NCBI GenBank assembly: GCA_964473255.1
Contig: CAYYOT010000010.1
Coordinates: 1 to 64,000 of the forward strand
Origin: Kuafuiihalomonas sp964473255
GTDB taxonomy: Bacteria; Myxococcota; Kuafuiibacteriia; Kuafuiibacteriales; Kuafuiibacteriaceae
Length of the DNA stretch: 64,000 nt
Reading direction: 5' to 3'
Shown: piece by piece, positions 9,050 to 18,038 of the stretch
Position numbering within the stretch: the stretch's first letter is position 1
Layout: every line of letters starts with the position of its first letter
Position numbers and translations under genes: made by a program
The notes under the pieces: generated by a model
Told to the model about the DNA's origin: nothing
What the model saw: only the letters and a program-made list of their open reading frames with translations
Databases searched by the model: none

Positions 9050-10636
9050 TCATCCTCGATGCTCGGCGCATGTTTTGGCTAGTTGGGCCAGTTCCTTCCG
9101 GTCGAGCTTGTCCCGGTCGCCGCGAGGCAGGCTCGTTCGAAACTCCACGAATCGGGGGGCCTTGTAGGGTGCCAGCGCGTCGGCGACGTGCTGCGAAAGC
9201 TCGCTTTCCAGCTCTGGCGCCCCGACGCGGCCCGCTCTCAAGACGACGAATGCCATGGGCTTCGTCAGGCCGTCTTGCTCGAATGCTGCCACCCCGGCTT
9301 CGGCGACCGCGGGATGCCGGGTGAGCGCGTCTTCGATCTCCTGTGGCGAAACCCATCGCCCCGCCACCTTCATCATGTCGTCGGCTCGCCCCTGATACCA
9401 GTACCGGCCATGTTCATCGCGGATGAACTGGTCGCCGGAGACGACCCACCGGCCGCGGAGCACGTCCCGGGACTTCTCGTGACGCTGCCAATAGAATGCC
9501 GCGGCGCTGTCTCCGTGCACCCAAAGGGTGCCCACCTCACCGTCGGGGCAGTCGTTACCGTCGGGGCTCACGATGCGCGCGTCGTAGCCATCGACGAGCG
9601 TTCCCAGGCTTCCCGGCACCACGTCGCCCGGCCGGTTACTGATGAAGACGTGAAACATCTCCGCGCTTCCGATACCGTCGAGGATCTCGGTGCCCGGGCC
9701 CGCCATCCATCGCCGATGAAGCTCCGGCGGAAGGGCCTCGCCGGCGGAAGTCAGGAGTCGAAGAGAGCGTAAGTCGGGCTTGGTCTTGGCCGCCTCGAAG
9801 TATGCCGCCATCTGGGCGATCATGGTGGGGACATTGATCAGCACCGTGGCCGAGTGACGAGCGACCAGGTCGAAGAGACGCTCCGGGCTCGGCTTTCCCG
9901 GAAAGAGGACGGCGGTTCCGCCGAAGAAAAGGGGGAAGAGCAGGTTGGAGCCCGTCGCGTAGCCGAAGAAGAGCTTGGGCACCGACACCGTAACGTCGGC
10001 TGACGTCATCCGCAGCACATTCTTGGCGTAGCGCTCAGTGTTGTAGACGAAGTCGTACGCTCGATGGACGGCGGCCTTCGGGGCTCCGGTGCTTCCGCTG
10101 GAGTACAGCCAAATCGCGAAGTCTTCTTCGAGGGTCGGTGCCGCCGTCAGATCCGAGGAAGCGGACGCCACCTCCGCCCGCGTTTTTGGTTCGTCGATGA
10201 CGAAGCGGGTGCGGAGGTGAGGCGCGGTTTCCGGTAGACGAGCGGCCACCTCGCGGCTCGTGATCACCCCTCGGGCGCGGCTGTCCTCCAGGTAGAAAGC
10301 GAGCTCTTCGCTCGAGATTCGAGGATTCAAAAAGGCCGTGGTGCAGCCGATCTTCTGGGCGCCGAAGAATGCGGCGACCCAGTCGATTCCGTCCTCGAGC
10401 ACGATGAGGACGCGATCTTCGAGACCGAGTCCGCGGCCGGCGAGCGCGCGGCCGGTCCGGTTCGCCAGCGCGGCCACCTCGGCATAGGTGTAGGCGGTCG
10501 CATCGCCGTCGGCGTCGACGATCACGGCGGGTTTGGCGGCGTGGGTTTCGAGCTGGTCGTCGAGAAACCGCGTCGTCAGATTGAGCGGTCGTCCCGGGAC
10601 TCGGAACCGGGGGGTGCCCTCCGCAGGCCCATCCAT
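9050..10636 (-). CDS. AMP-dependent acyl-CoA ligase, benzoate-CoA ligase type
   Basis: A 528-residue adenylate-forming enzyme that activates a carboxylic acid as acyl-AMP and then acyl-CoA. The ANL core motifs are Y-S-S-G-S-T-G-A-P-K (P-loop, about 178-187), D-G-I-G-S-A-E-M (A5), the Y-x-x-G-R-A-D-D-M hinge (about 412-420), and the catalytic Lys in R-D-K-L-D-R-K near residue 510. The segments K-L-F-F-G-Y-A-T-G-S-N-L-L-F-P and S-A-E-M-F-H-V-F-I-S-N-R-P-G-D-V are characteristic of benzoate-CoA ligases, so an aromatic acid is the likeliest substrate; no other aromatic degradation genes are nearby. It is the first gene of the minus-strand operon and is divergent from scpA with 72 bases between the starts. 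Confidence 0.85.
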   Translation of the reverse strand: MDGPAEGTPRFRVPGRPLNLTTRFLDDQLETHAAKPAVIVDADGDATAYTYAEVAALANRTGRALAGRGLGLEDRVLIVLEDGIDWVAAFFGAQKIGCTTAFLNPRISSEELAFYLEDSRARGVITSREVAARLPETAPHLRTRFVIDEPKTRAEVASASSDLTAAPTLEEDFAIWLYSSGSTGAPKAAVHRAYDFVYNTERYAKNVLRMTSADVTVSVPKLFFGYATGSNLLFPLFFGGTAVLFPGKPSPERLFDLVARHSATVLINVPTMIAQMAAYFEAAKTKPDLRSLRLLTSAGEALPPELHRRWMAGPGTEILDGIGSAEMFHVFISNRPGDVVPGSLGTLVDGYDARIVSPDGNDCPDGEVGTLWVHGDSAAAFYWQRHEKSRDVLRGRWVVSGDQFIRDEHGRYWYQGRADDMMKVAGRWVSPQEIEDALTRHPAVAEAGVAAFEQDGLTKPMAFVVLRAGRVGAPELESELSQHVADALAPYKAPRFVEFRTSLPRGDRDKLDRKELAQLAKTCAEHRG

Positions 10637-10708
10637 GGAATCCCGGTATCATCGGGTTCGGATCCTGTCACCGGTTGCGCGTCGGGAGGATCGGCTTGCC
10701 TCGTGCTC

Positions 10709-11716
10709 ATGGCCGTGGTTCCTCCGTTCCGGTTGAGCACCCCCTCGGACAATGGCGGCTCGTCGCCGGCGGCTGAGCCCAAGGAGGCCGTCGATCCGAA
10801 CGCCGCGGAAGCTGCGGAGGTCGAAGAGGTTCAGGCCTTACTGGGGCCCGACGTCCGCACGCCGGTCGGGATCCCGCGCGAGTATCGTCCTTCCGAATCG
10901 GTGCGGGAGCCGATGTTCCGGGTCGAGCTCGCCGACTTCGCGGGGCCGATGGACCTGCTGCTCTATCTGATCCGCCGGCACGACCTGGATGTCGTGCAGA
11001 TTCCCATTCACTTCATTACCCAGCGGTACGTGGAGTTCCTCGATCAGCTGCGGGCGCTTCAGGTCGATGTCGCCTCGGAGTTCTTGGTGCTCGCTGCCGA
11101 GCTCACCCACGTCAAGAGCAAGATGCTGCTGCCGGCCCAGGAAGGTGTCGCCGTCGACGAGGACGACGAAGAAGACGAGGGCGATCCGCGGGGGGAGCTG
11201 ATCCGGCGGCTCTTGGAGTACCAGAAGTACCGAGACGCGGCCCACCAGCTCGACGACCGGGATCTCCTGGGGCGCGACGTCTTTCCTCGCGTTCCGCCCC
11301 CGGCCGACCAGGTCGACGTCGATCCGGGCCTGAAGAGCGTGAGCATTTTCCGGCTGGTGGAGCTCATGGCGGGCATGCTGGAGCGAACGCCCGTCCAGTC
11401 GCACGAGATCGAGTTCGAGACGTATTCGATCGGCGAGCGCATCCGTCGAGTGCTCGATTTCGGGACCGAGCACGACGAGCGCTTCACGATGCAGTCGCTT
11501 CTCGCGACCGTCACAACCCGTTCCGAACTCGTGGTGACCTTCATCGCGGTCCTGGAGATGACGAAACTCGGACTGGTCAAGCTGTACATCGAGTCCGGCG
11601 CCGACCAAGGCTCGGCGGAAGGGCCTTCACCGGAAGAGTCTCCGCTACCCACGATCTACGTACACCTGACGGGCCGCGCTTACGAGGGCGAAGTCCTCGA
11701 CGACTACGGCGTTTGA
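10709..11716 (+). CDS. scpA: Segregation and condensation protein A
   Basis: The kleisin subunit of the SMC-ScpAB condensin, which bridges the two SMC heads. The protein is 335 residues. The conserved N-terminal kleisin segment F-R-V-E-L-A-D-F-A-G-P-M-D-L-L-L-Y-L-I begins near residue 70, preceded by an Ala/Glu-rich extension. A-A-E-L-T-H-V-K-S-K-M-L-L-P follows, then an acidic linker and the C-terminal winged helix (F-x-x-L-L-A-T-V-T-x-R-S-E-L-V-V-T-F-I-A-V-L-E). The ATG at 10709 gives M-A-V-V-P-P-F; a later start is possible because the first 60 residues are not conserved. scpB and smc are also in the window but in separate transcription units. Confidence 0.93.
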   Translation: MAVVPPFRLSTPSDNGGSSPAAEPKEAVDPNAAEAAEVEEVQALLGPDVRTPVGIPREYRPSESVREPMFRVELADFAGPMDLLLYLIRRHDLDVVQIPIHFITQRYVEFLDQLRALQVDVASEFLVLAAELTHVKSKMLLPAQEGVAVDEDDEEDEGDPRGELIRRLLEYQKYRDAAHQLDDRDLLGRDVFPRVPPPADQVDVDPGLKSVSIFRLVELMAGMLERTPVQSHEIEFETYSIGERIRRVLDFGTEHDERFTMQSLLATVTTRSELVVTFIAVLEMTKLGLVKLYIESGADQGSAEGPSPEESPLPTIYVHLTGRAYEGEVLDDYGV

Positions 11717-12507
11717 CCGGCCGTGGACACCTGGCACTCGGGGCAAAAGTAGGTAGACCGAGCGGCCTCGCCTTGGCGCCGCATTCGGATCTGCGTCGCG
11801 CATACCAGGCAGGGGTCGCCTTGACGCCCGTACACCCATAGCGGCGGGCCTCCGCGGTGACCGCGAGTCGTGCGGGTGGTGGTCTCGAGATTGGCGAGCA
11901 TCAAGTCTCGGGCTCGGACGAACGCATCGCGAAGGACGGGCGTCGAAAGCTGGGATGCGGGAAGGAACGGGTCGATACGCTGGATGAACAGGGTCTCGGA
12001 TTTGTAGATGTTGCCGATCCCGCAAGCGACGTCCTGGGCGAGCAGAAGCTCCCCGACCGGCCGATGGCCTTGGTGGGCTGCACGTCGGGCGATCTCGTCG
12101 AAGTCGGGGGCGGGAGCCAGCAGGTCGGGCCCCAAGCGCTGCAGCTGGCGATGGGCTCGGAGCTGGAACGCCGTCAGCAACTCGACCACCGGTGCGTTGA
12201 AGCAAGCGACGGCGTGCCGGGTAGTCTCGAGAGCGATCCGCAGCTGTCGGGTTGGCCGACGCCAACGCTCCCCACACCGATAGACGTGCCAGGAGCCGGA
12301 CATGCGCATGTGGGAATGGAGGTAGCGCCCGTCATCGAAACCGATCAGCAGATGCTTTCCGCGGGCCTCGACGCCCTCCACCGTGCGTCCTTCGATCAAC
12401 GCCGGGTCGATGCCGGGGAGGTCCGTTCGAACCGCTGTGATTTGCTCCGAAGCGAGAGCTCGTCGGAGAGTGCGGGCCGTTCGATGGATCGTATCACCCT
12501 CGGGCAC
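11704..12507 (-). CDS. nei: Nei/Fpg-family DNA glycosylase (endonuclease VIII-like)
   Basis: A base-excision repair glycosylase/AP lyase that removes oxidised bases. It starts M-P-E-G-D-T-I-H-R, where Pro2 is the Schiff-base nucleophile and Glu3 the catalytic acid; the PEGDT form is typical of the Nei branch. G-I-G-N-I-Y-K-S-E near residue 160 is the helix-two-turn-helix DNA-binding region. The C-terminus has a C4 zinc finger: C-x2-C (C-L-V-C) and, about 16 residues on, C-P-E-C. Length is 267 residues. It overlaps the end of scpA tail to tail by 13 bases, and follows lhr on the same strand about 200 bases downstream, the pairing known from actinobacteria. Confidence 0.9.
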   Translation of the reverse strand: MPEGDTIHRTARTLRRALASEQITAVRTDLPGIDPALIEGRTVEGVEARGKHLLIGFDDGRYLHSHMRMSGSWHVYRCGERWRRPTRQLRIALETTRHAVACFNAPVVELLTAFQLRAHRQLQRLGPDLLAPAPDFDEIARRAAHQGHRPVGELLLAQDVACGIGNIYKSETLFIQRIDPFLPASQLSTPVLRDAFVRARDLMLANLETTTRTTRGHRGGPPLWVYGRQGDPCLVCATQIRMRRQGEAARSTYFCPECQVSTAGQTP

Positions 12508-12519
12508 GGCCCTAGTCTG

Positions 12520-12681
12520 TCACTGGCCCGGCCAAGGGTCCGCAGATTCGTGAACTTCCACCCGTTCCACTCCCAGCGCGGCGGCGAGTGATTCGACCAA
12601 AGTGCGGTCGTACTGGGCCAGCGGGGCCGCATCTCCTCGCCAGGACAAGAAGTCGTCCACCAGCGATCCCGAGGTCGCCAC
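12520..12681 (-). CDS. Possible small protein between lhr and nei
   Basis: The 197-base gap between lhr and nei contains a reading frame that starts at a GTG soon after the lhr stop and runs to a stop at 12520, about 53 residues. Its composition (V-D-D-F-L-S-W, D-R-T-L-V-E-S-L-A-A-A-L-G-V-E-R-V-E-V) looks protein-like and less like the Arg/Pro-rich shadow frames around it. The same frame stays open far back into lhr, so the start is uncertain. I do not recognise it and see no strong ribosome binding site. It may be a real small gene, or chance. Confidence 0.25.
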   Translation of the reverse strand: MATSGSLVDDFLSWRGDAAPLAQYDRTLVESLAAALGVERVEVHESADPWPGQ

Positions 12682-12704
12682 CCCGGCGGCGGCGGGCCGG
12701 CGAC

Positions 12705-15700
12705 TCAGGACGTGCGCCGCTTCAGGAAGCCCCGGCTGGAGACGCCGAACCCGGCTTCTTCGAGGTCGCCGGCCAGCTCCGACTCGGCGGGAGACCGTCC
12801 GTCGATCTTCGACAGCAGGATCGCCCGCCGCCCGCCGCGTGTCGCCAGCTGAGCGAGCGTCTCGGCCAGCCGGCGCTTGATGCGCCCTCGTTCGGGCTCC
12901 TCCGGCGGCAGAAAAGTCAGCACCGTTCGGTCGGTGCGACCGACGAAGGCGCGGAGCTCCCCGTCCAGCAGGATGACCGAGGCGCCCGGGACTCGCTGCG
13001 GCTGATTCGTTGAGTGGTCCGGCCAGCGGAGCGCAGCGCCGTACGGGTTTGCGGGATCGGTCGCCGCCAACACCACCGCTCCCTCGGCCGTCGAAGCATC
13101 GCGGAGACGGTCTTCGGCCCCGGGAAGGGCGAACTGCGCCGCTCCGAGACCGGCGACGAAGTATCCGCGCCGCACCTGTCCGGCGGCCTCCATGGCTTTG
13201 AGGACCGGATAAACCGATGAGAATCCTCCTTCGACGCCCTCGGCGTGGACGGCTTCCCGCGTGAGGACGCCGTGGCGCTGAAGGAGCTGCCGAGTGCGCG
13301 CCGCGCGAAACTCGGTGTCCGAGCGACCGGAGGCGACCGGGGACATGAGCAGAGTCCAGCGCCCCTCGGTCCCCGGTGGGCCGAGACGGCGGCTGCGAAA
13401 GCCGGACCGCGTGCGAACCCGTGAACCTCGACGGGCCGCGGCCGGGGCGACGAGCGATCGGAGGGGCGCAAGCGTGTCGTTGGTAACTTCTCCGGACCAA
13501 ACCAGGTCCCACAGCGCTTCGACCAGGTCGCGCGGAAACGCTCCCGTCCCCGCGAGAAGGTCGGCGAAGAAGACGGCGCCTTTGTCCTCGAGAAGTTCTC
13601 GAATGCGCGCAGCGAGTTCGCCCTCGGTGGGCGTCGGTGGCGGTCCGAGCCGCGGGTAGTGATCGGCTAGGAACAGGGCGATGCGCCCGTCGCCTCCTCC
13701 TCTCGCTTCGAGGCCCCGCCAGACCACCTCGCCCGCGGCACACAGTTCGTCGAGATCGCGGGGAGAATAGCCGTCGAGTCGGGCGGGGAGGATCTCTGCT
13801 TCCAATGCTGATGCGGGCAGCGATGCTCCCTGGAGCTGTTCGACGATGTCGAGCAAAGCATCGAGACCGCGGGCGCCGTCGCCGACTCGGTGCCAAGCGG
13901 GCAGAAACGCCCCGAGGCGCTCCTCGGGGACCGGTTCGACCTGTTTGCGCAGCCGGGCCAGGGACATGCGCTTGAGACTTCGCAGAACGTCGGGGGCGCA
14001 CCACTCCGTGTCCGTCCCCCCCGGCAGGAAGGCACCGCGAAGGACCCGATCACTTTGTTCCAGTGCCCCGAGGGCTTCCTCGGCTCGACTGGTCGAGATC
14101 GCGAAGCGCTCGGCGACGCGCGTTCCGACGAAGGGTCCGTGGGTTCGGGCGTACCGAGCGACGAGGACTTCGAGCGGGGATTCGGTGGCTTCCACGAAGA
14201 CGCTGGGCAGTCCGCCCGGGAGCACGGCACCGAGCGCGTCGCGATATGCGGCGGCGTGCTCCACGGCGACCCATCGCGTCTCGCCCGCCACCACGATGGC
14301 CACCGCGCGCCGGGCGGCCGCCAGCTCATCGGTCAGCTCGCCCGCCGAGACACCGTCCGCGGTCCGCGAGGCGATCTCATCCAGCGAGAGGTCGCCCAGC
14401 TCCAGGAGGCGGTCGTGGAGATGGTCGGCGTGCCGGAGCTCGTATCCTTCCCCGCGGCGCTGGAGCTGGGTCTCCAGGTCCGCGATCGCCTCCGGGTCGA
14501 TGAGCTCGCGTAGCTCTGCTTCTCCCAGCAGCTCGCGAAGCTGCGCGTGGTCGATGCTGAGGACCTGAGCCCGGCGTTCCGCCAGGGGCGCGTCCCCGTC
14601 GTAGATGAAGTTCGCCACGAAGCCGAACAACAGTGCGGAGGCGAACGGGGACGGCGTTCGGCTGTCGACGGCCAAGGTCCGAATCTTTCGACTCGCTACG
14701 TCGCGGAGGACGGTCTGCAGGGCTGGTAGATCGAAGACGTCTTTGAGGCACTCGCGGTACGTCTCCATGATGATCGGGAAGCTGTCGTACTTGGCCGCGG
14801 CCTGGAGCAGCGACGCGGACCGACGGCGCAGCGCCCACAGCGGGGTCCGCCGACCGGGGGTCTTCTTGGGCAGAAGCAGGGCGCGGGCGGCGTTTTCGCG
14901 AAAGCGCGAGGCGAAGAGCGAAGTCTGACCGACCTCCTTGACGATCAGGGACTCGACCTCGTCCGCCTCGGGGATGAACGTGACGATGGCGGGCGGTTCG
15001 TCGGCCTCGGGCAGCCGAAAGACGATCCCGTCGTCCGACCAGATCACGTCCACCTCGACGTCGAGCTCCGAACGGAGTCGCCCGGCGACCGCGGTTGCCC
15101 AGGGAGCGTGGACCCGGGCTCCGAACGGTGAGAGCACGCAAACCCGCCAGTCCCCGATCTCGTCGGTGAACCGCTCGACGACGATCGCGCGGTCGCTGGG
15201 GAGGGTGCCGGTCGCCTCCTGCTGCTCCGCCAGATAAGCGAGCAGGTTGGTGGCGGCCTTCGCGTCGAGGCCCGCCTCGGCCAGCCTCTGGCGGGCGTCC
15301 GCGGGTTGCGCGGCGGCGAGCTCACGCGTGAGCCCACCGATCACTCGTCCGAGCTCGGCCGGCCGACCGGGGCGGTCGCCGTGCCAGAAAGGCATCTTGC
15401 CCGGCTCGCCGGGAGCAGGCGTCACGATCACGCGGTCGGGCGTGATGTCCTCGATGCGCCACGACGAGGCCCCGAGGATCACTACGTCTCCGGCGCGAGA
15501 CTCGAACACCATCTCCTCGTCCAGTTCGCCCACGCGCCGGCTCCGGGCGCCGGAATCGTCGGCGAGAAAGACGCCGTACAGGCCACGGTCCGGGATCGTC
15601 CCGCCGTTGATGATGGCGACGCGCTGAGCCCGGTGTCGGGGGCTGAGCTGGTCGGCGATCCGGTCCCAGGTCAGGAGCGGACGGAGGTCCGAGAGCTCTT

Positions 15701-17147
15701 CGGAGGGATAGCGTCCACAGAGCATGTCGAGGACGCTTTCGAAGGAGCTGCGGGGCAGATCGGAAAACGGGGCCGCCCGCCGCACCAGATCGTAGACGTC
15801 GTCCACCGGTCGCGGACCTTCGGCGACGATGGCCGTGATCTGCTGGGCGAGCACGTCGAGGGGATTGCGCGGATAGAAGGTCGCTTCCACGGTGCCTTCG
15901 CGCATCTGCTCGGCCACCGCGGCGCACGCGACCAGGTCGCCGCGATACTTGGGAAAGACCACCGCCTTCGAGACCGCATCAGCGCGATGGCCAGCGCGCC
16001 CCACCCGCTGCATGCCCGAAGCGACGGACGGCGGGGCTTCGACCTGGATCACCAGGTCGACCGCGCCCATGTCGACGCCCAGCTCCAGCGAAGAGGTCGC
16101 GACGATCGCAGGCAGCTGGCCCCGCTTCAGTCGATCCTCGATCGCGGCGCGGGCCTCTTTGGCCAAGCTACCGTGATGAGCGAGGGCGAGCTCTTCACCG
16201 GCCTCCTCGTTGATGGCCGCAGCCAGTCGCTCCGCAAGGCGCCGACTGTTGACGAACGCCATCGTGCTGCGATGGGCGCGGATGAGCTCGACCAGCCGCG
16301 GATGGATCGACGGCCATATCGAGGGGGGCCTCGACAGAGAGCCGGAGTCGGTCTGCGCCGCTGCGGGACCCGACGGTGGCGCCGACGACAGGTCGGTCAT
16401 GTCCTCGACCGGGACCTCGATCGTCAGCTCGAAGGCTCGCTTGCGGCCGGCGTCGACGATCTCGACGGGTCGCGCCCGCCAACGAGAGTCTTCGACCTGT
16501 CCTCCGCCGAGCGCCCGCGCCACCTCGTCCAGGGGCCGCTGGGTCGCGGAGAGGCCGATGCGCTGGATGGGATGGTCGGCGGCGGCTTGGAGACGCTCGA
16601 GGGAAACGAACAAGTGAGCGCCGCGCTTGGTTCCCACGAGGGAGTGGATCTCGTCGACGATCACCGTCTCCACGCGCTTCAGCGTGTCCCGCGCGCGCGA
16701 CGTGGCGAGCAGATAGAGGGACTCAGGGGTCGTGATCAGAATGTCGGGGGGGCGTCGTAGCATTCGAGCCCGCTCGGCTGAGGGCGTATCTCCCGACCGA
16801 ATCCCGACCGCGGGCTCGCGATACGCGAGGCCGTCCGCGTCGGCGATGCTCCGGATTCCCGCGATGGGCGACCGCAGATTTCGCTCAACGTCGACCCCGA
16901 GCGCTTTCAGCGGGGATACGTAGAGGACCCGAACGCCCGCTCCGTCGGGGGGTGGGGCGAACATCAGACGATCGAGCGCGGCCAAAAACGCAGCGAGCGT
17001 CTTGCCCGAGCCGGTCGGCGCCAGCAGCAGGGTGTTGTCCCCGCGAGCGATCGGCGGCCATCCCAGGGTCTGGGCGGGGGTTGGACCGTCGAACGCGCCC
17101 TGGAACCACTTCCGAACCGCGGGCTGGAATGCGTCCAGGACCGTCAC
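12705..17147 (-). CDS. lhr: Large DEAD/DEAH-box DNA helicase, Lhr type (long form)
   Basis: A 1480-residue superfamily 2 helicase of the full-length Lhr type, a DNA repair enzyme that translocates 3'-5'. The N-terminal core has P-T-x-A-Q (Q motif), A-P-T-G-S-G-K-T (Walker A, about 43-50), V-D-E-I-H-S-L (motif II, about 163-169), S-A-T-Q-R (motif III) and Q-R-V-G-R-A-G-H-R (motif VI, about 378-386). The winged-helix and Lhr-specific domains follow, and a long C-terminal domain ends E-A-G-F-G-V-S-S-R-G-F, the usual close of long Lhr proteins. It is divergent from scpB, with 100 bases between the starts. The nei glycosylase lies downstream on the same strand. Confidence 0.93.
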   Translation of the reverse strand: MTVLDAFQPAVRKWFQGAFDGPTPAQTLGWPPIARGDNTLLLAPTGSGKTLAAFLAALDRLMFAPPPDGAGVRVLYVSPLKALGVDVERNLRSPIAGIRSIADADGLAYREPAVGIRSGDTPSAERARMLRRPPDILITTPESLYLLATSRARDTLKRVETVIVDEIHSLVGTKRGAHLFVSLERLQAAADHPIQRIGLSATQRPLDEVARALGGGQVEDSRWRARPVEIVDAGRKRAFELTIEVPVEDMTDLSSAPPSGPAAAQTDSGSLSRPPSIWPSIHPRLVELIRAHRSTMAFVNSRRLAERLAAAINEEAGEELALAHHGSLAKEARAAIEDRLKRGQLPAIVATSSLELGVDMGAVDLVIQVEAPPSVASGMQRVGRAGHRADAVSKAVVFPKYRGDLVACAAVAEQMREGTVEATFYPRNPLDVLAQQITAIVAEGPRPVDDVYDLVRRAAPFSDLPRSSFESVLDMLCGRYPSEELSDLRPLLTWDRIADQLSPRHRAQRVAIINGGTIPDRGLYGVFLADDSGARSRRVGELDEEMVFESRAGDVVILGASSWRIEDITPDRVIVTPAPGEPGKMPFWHGDRPGRPAELGRVIGGLTRELAAAQPADARQRLAEAGLDAKAATNLLAYLAEQQEATGTLPSDRAIVVERFTDEIGDWRVCVLSPFGARVHAPWATAVAGRLRSELDVEVDVIWSDDGIVFRLPEADEPPAIVTFIPEADEVESLIVKEVGQTSLFASRFRENAARALLLPKKTPGRRTPLWALRRRSASLLQAAAKYDSFPIIMETYRECLKDVFDLPALQTVLRDVASRKIRTLAVDSRTPSPFASALLFGFVANFIYDGDAPLAERRAQVLSIDHAQLRELLGEAELRELIDPEAIADLETQLQRRGEGYELRHADHLHDRLLELGDLSLDEIASRTADGVSAGELTDELAAARRAVAIVVAGETRWVAVEHAAAYRDALGAVLPGGLPSVFVEATESPLEVLVARYARTHGPFVGTRVAERFAISTSRAEEALGALEQSDRVLRGAFLPGGTDTEWCAPDVLRSLKRMSLARLRKQVEPVPEERLGAFLPAWHRVGDGARGLDALLDIVEQLQGASLPASALEAEILPARLDGYSPRDLDELCAAGEVVWRGLEARGGGDGRIALFLADHYPRLGPPPTPTEGELAARIRELLEDKGAVFFADLLAGTGAFPRDLVEALWDLVWSGEVTNDTLAPLRSLVAPAAARRGSRVRTRSGFRSRRLGPPGTEGRWTLLMSPVASGRSDTEFRAARTRQLLQRHGVLTREAVHAEGVEGGFSSVYPVLKAMEAAGQVRRGYFVAGLGAAQFALPGAEDRLRDASTAEGAVVLAATDPANPYGAALRWPDHSTNQPQRVPGASVILLDGELRAFVGRTDRTVLTFLPPEEPERGRIKRRLAETLAQLATRGGRRAILLSKIDGRSPAESELAGDLEEAGFGVSSRGFLKRRTS

Positions 17148-17247
17148 CGAACCGGTATACCCCCGGGGATCGGCGTACGGGAATCAGGAACGTCCGACCG
17201 AGCGGCCTTGACCCGCGTTCACGCCGCCCGTAGTTCGCTCTCCTTCC

Positions 17248-18030
17248 ATGGCCCTGGCCGTCGACCGCCTGCGATCGATCGTGGAGTCCCTCCTCCTGAT
17301 CTCCCCCGACCCGATTCCCGTGGCCCGGATCGTCGAGGTGATTCGGATCGAGGATCCGCAAACGACCGACGACGACGTGAAGCAGGCTGTAGCCTCGATC
17401 CTCGAAACCTACGGCGACCCGGACCGACCGCTCGCGCGCGGCGTGCGCATCGACGAGGTCGCCGGGGGTCTTCAGTTTCGGACGACCCCGGAAAACGCGC
17501 AGTTCGTCCGGCGCTTTTTGGCCGCAAAGCCCCAGCGTCTCACCAAGGCCTCCCTGGAAACGCTTTCGATCATCGCCTATCGCCAGCCCTGTACGAAGCC
17601 CGAGGTCGAGTCCGTGCGCGGGGTCGATGCGGGGGCCGCCATTCGCAGCCTGTTGGACCGCGACCTCATCCGCATCCTGGGCAAACGAGAGGAAATCGGG
17701 CGGCCGATCATCTACGGGACCACCGAGACCTTCCTCGAGTTCTTTGGCCTCAAGACGTTAGCCGAGCTGCCGACCCTCCGCGAGTACCATGAGCTGGAGC
17801 CGGAGAGCCAAGAGCAAGTCGACGCGCTCGAAGCGGGCCAGCCCTCCATCCAAGAGCTCGCGGCCGCGGCGAGCTTCTTGGTGGACCGGCAAGACGAGTC
17901 GGATCTCGATGCCCTCGACGCCGCAGTGAAGACCGCGGACCGTGTTCGTCACACCGTCGACGAGGTGCTGGCTCCACCGGCCGCCGAGACTTCGGAGACA
18001 CCGAACGATCCTCCGACCGAGCCTTCCTGA
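17248..18030 (+). CDS. scpB: Segregation and condensation protein B
   Basis: The winged-helix partner of ScpA in the SMC condensin complex; a dimer binds the kleisin. The 260-residue protein shows the conserved first winged helix (I-V-E-S-L-L-L-I-S-P-D-P) and the diagnostic L-x-x-L-E-T-L-S-I-I-A-Y-R-Q-P-C-T-K-P-E-V-E segment followed by V-R-G-V near residue 130. The last about 60 residues are acidic and low in complexity. The rluB-type gene follows after eight bases, an scpB-rluB order that is common in bacteria and implies cotranscription. Confidence 0.93.
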   Translation: MALAVDRLRSIVESLLLISPDPIPVARIVEVIRIEDPQTTDDDVKQAVASILETYGDPDRPLARGVRIDEVAGGLQFRTTPENAQFVRRFLAAKPQRLTKASLETLSIIAYRQPCTKPEVESVRGVDAGAAIRSLLDRDLIRILGKREEIGRPIIYGTTETFLEFFGLKTLAELPTLREYHELEPESQEQVDALEAGQPSIQELAAAASFLVDRQDESDLDALDAAVKTADRVRHTVDEVLAPPAAETSETPNDPPTEPS

Positions 18031-18038
18031 GACGAGCG

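Noticed and set aside
12682..14004. A long minus-strand frame inside lhr
   Set aside because: Its product is rich in Arg, Pro, Ser and Gly and is a frame-shifted copy of lhr; only the part past the lhr stop (12520-12681) was kept, as a doubtful small gene.
15306..16760. A 484-residue plus-strand frame opposite lhr
   Set aside because: It is antisense to well-conserved helicase motifs and contains no recognisable protein pattern.
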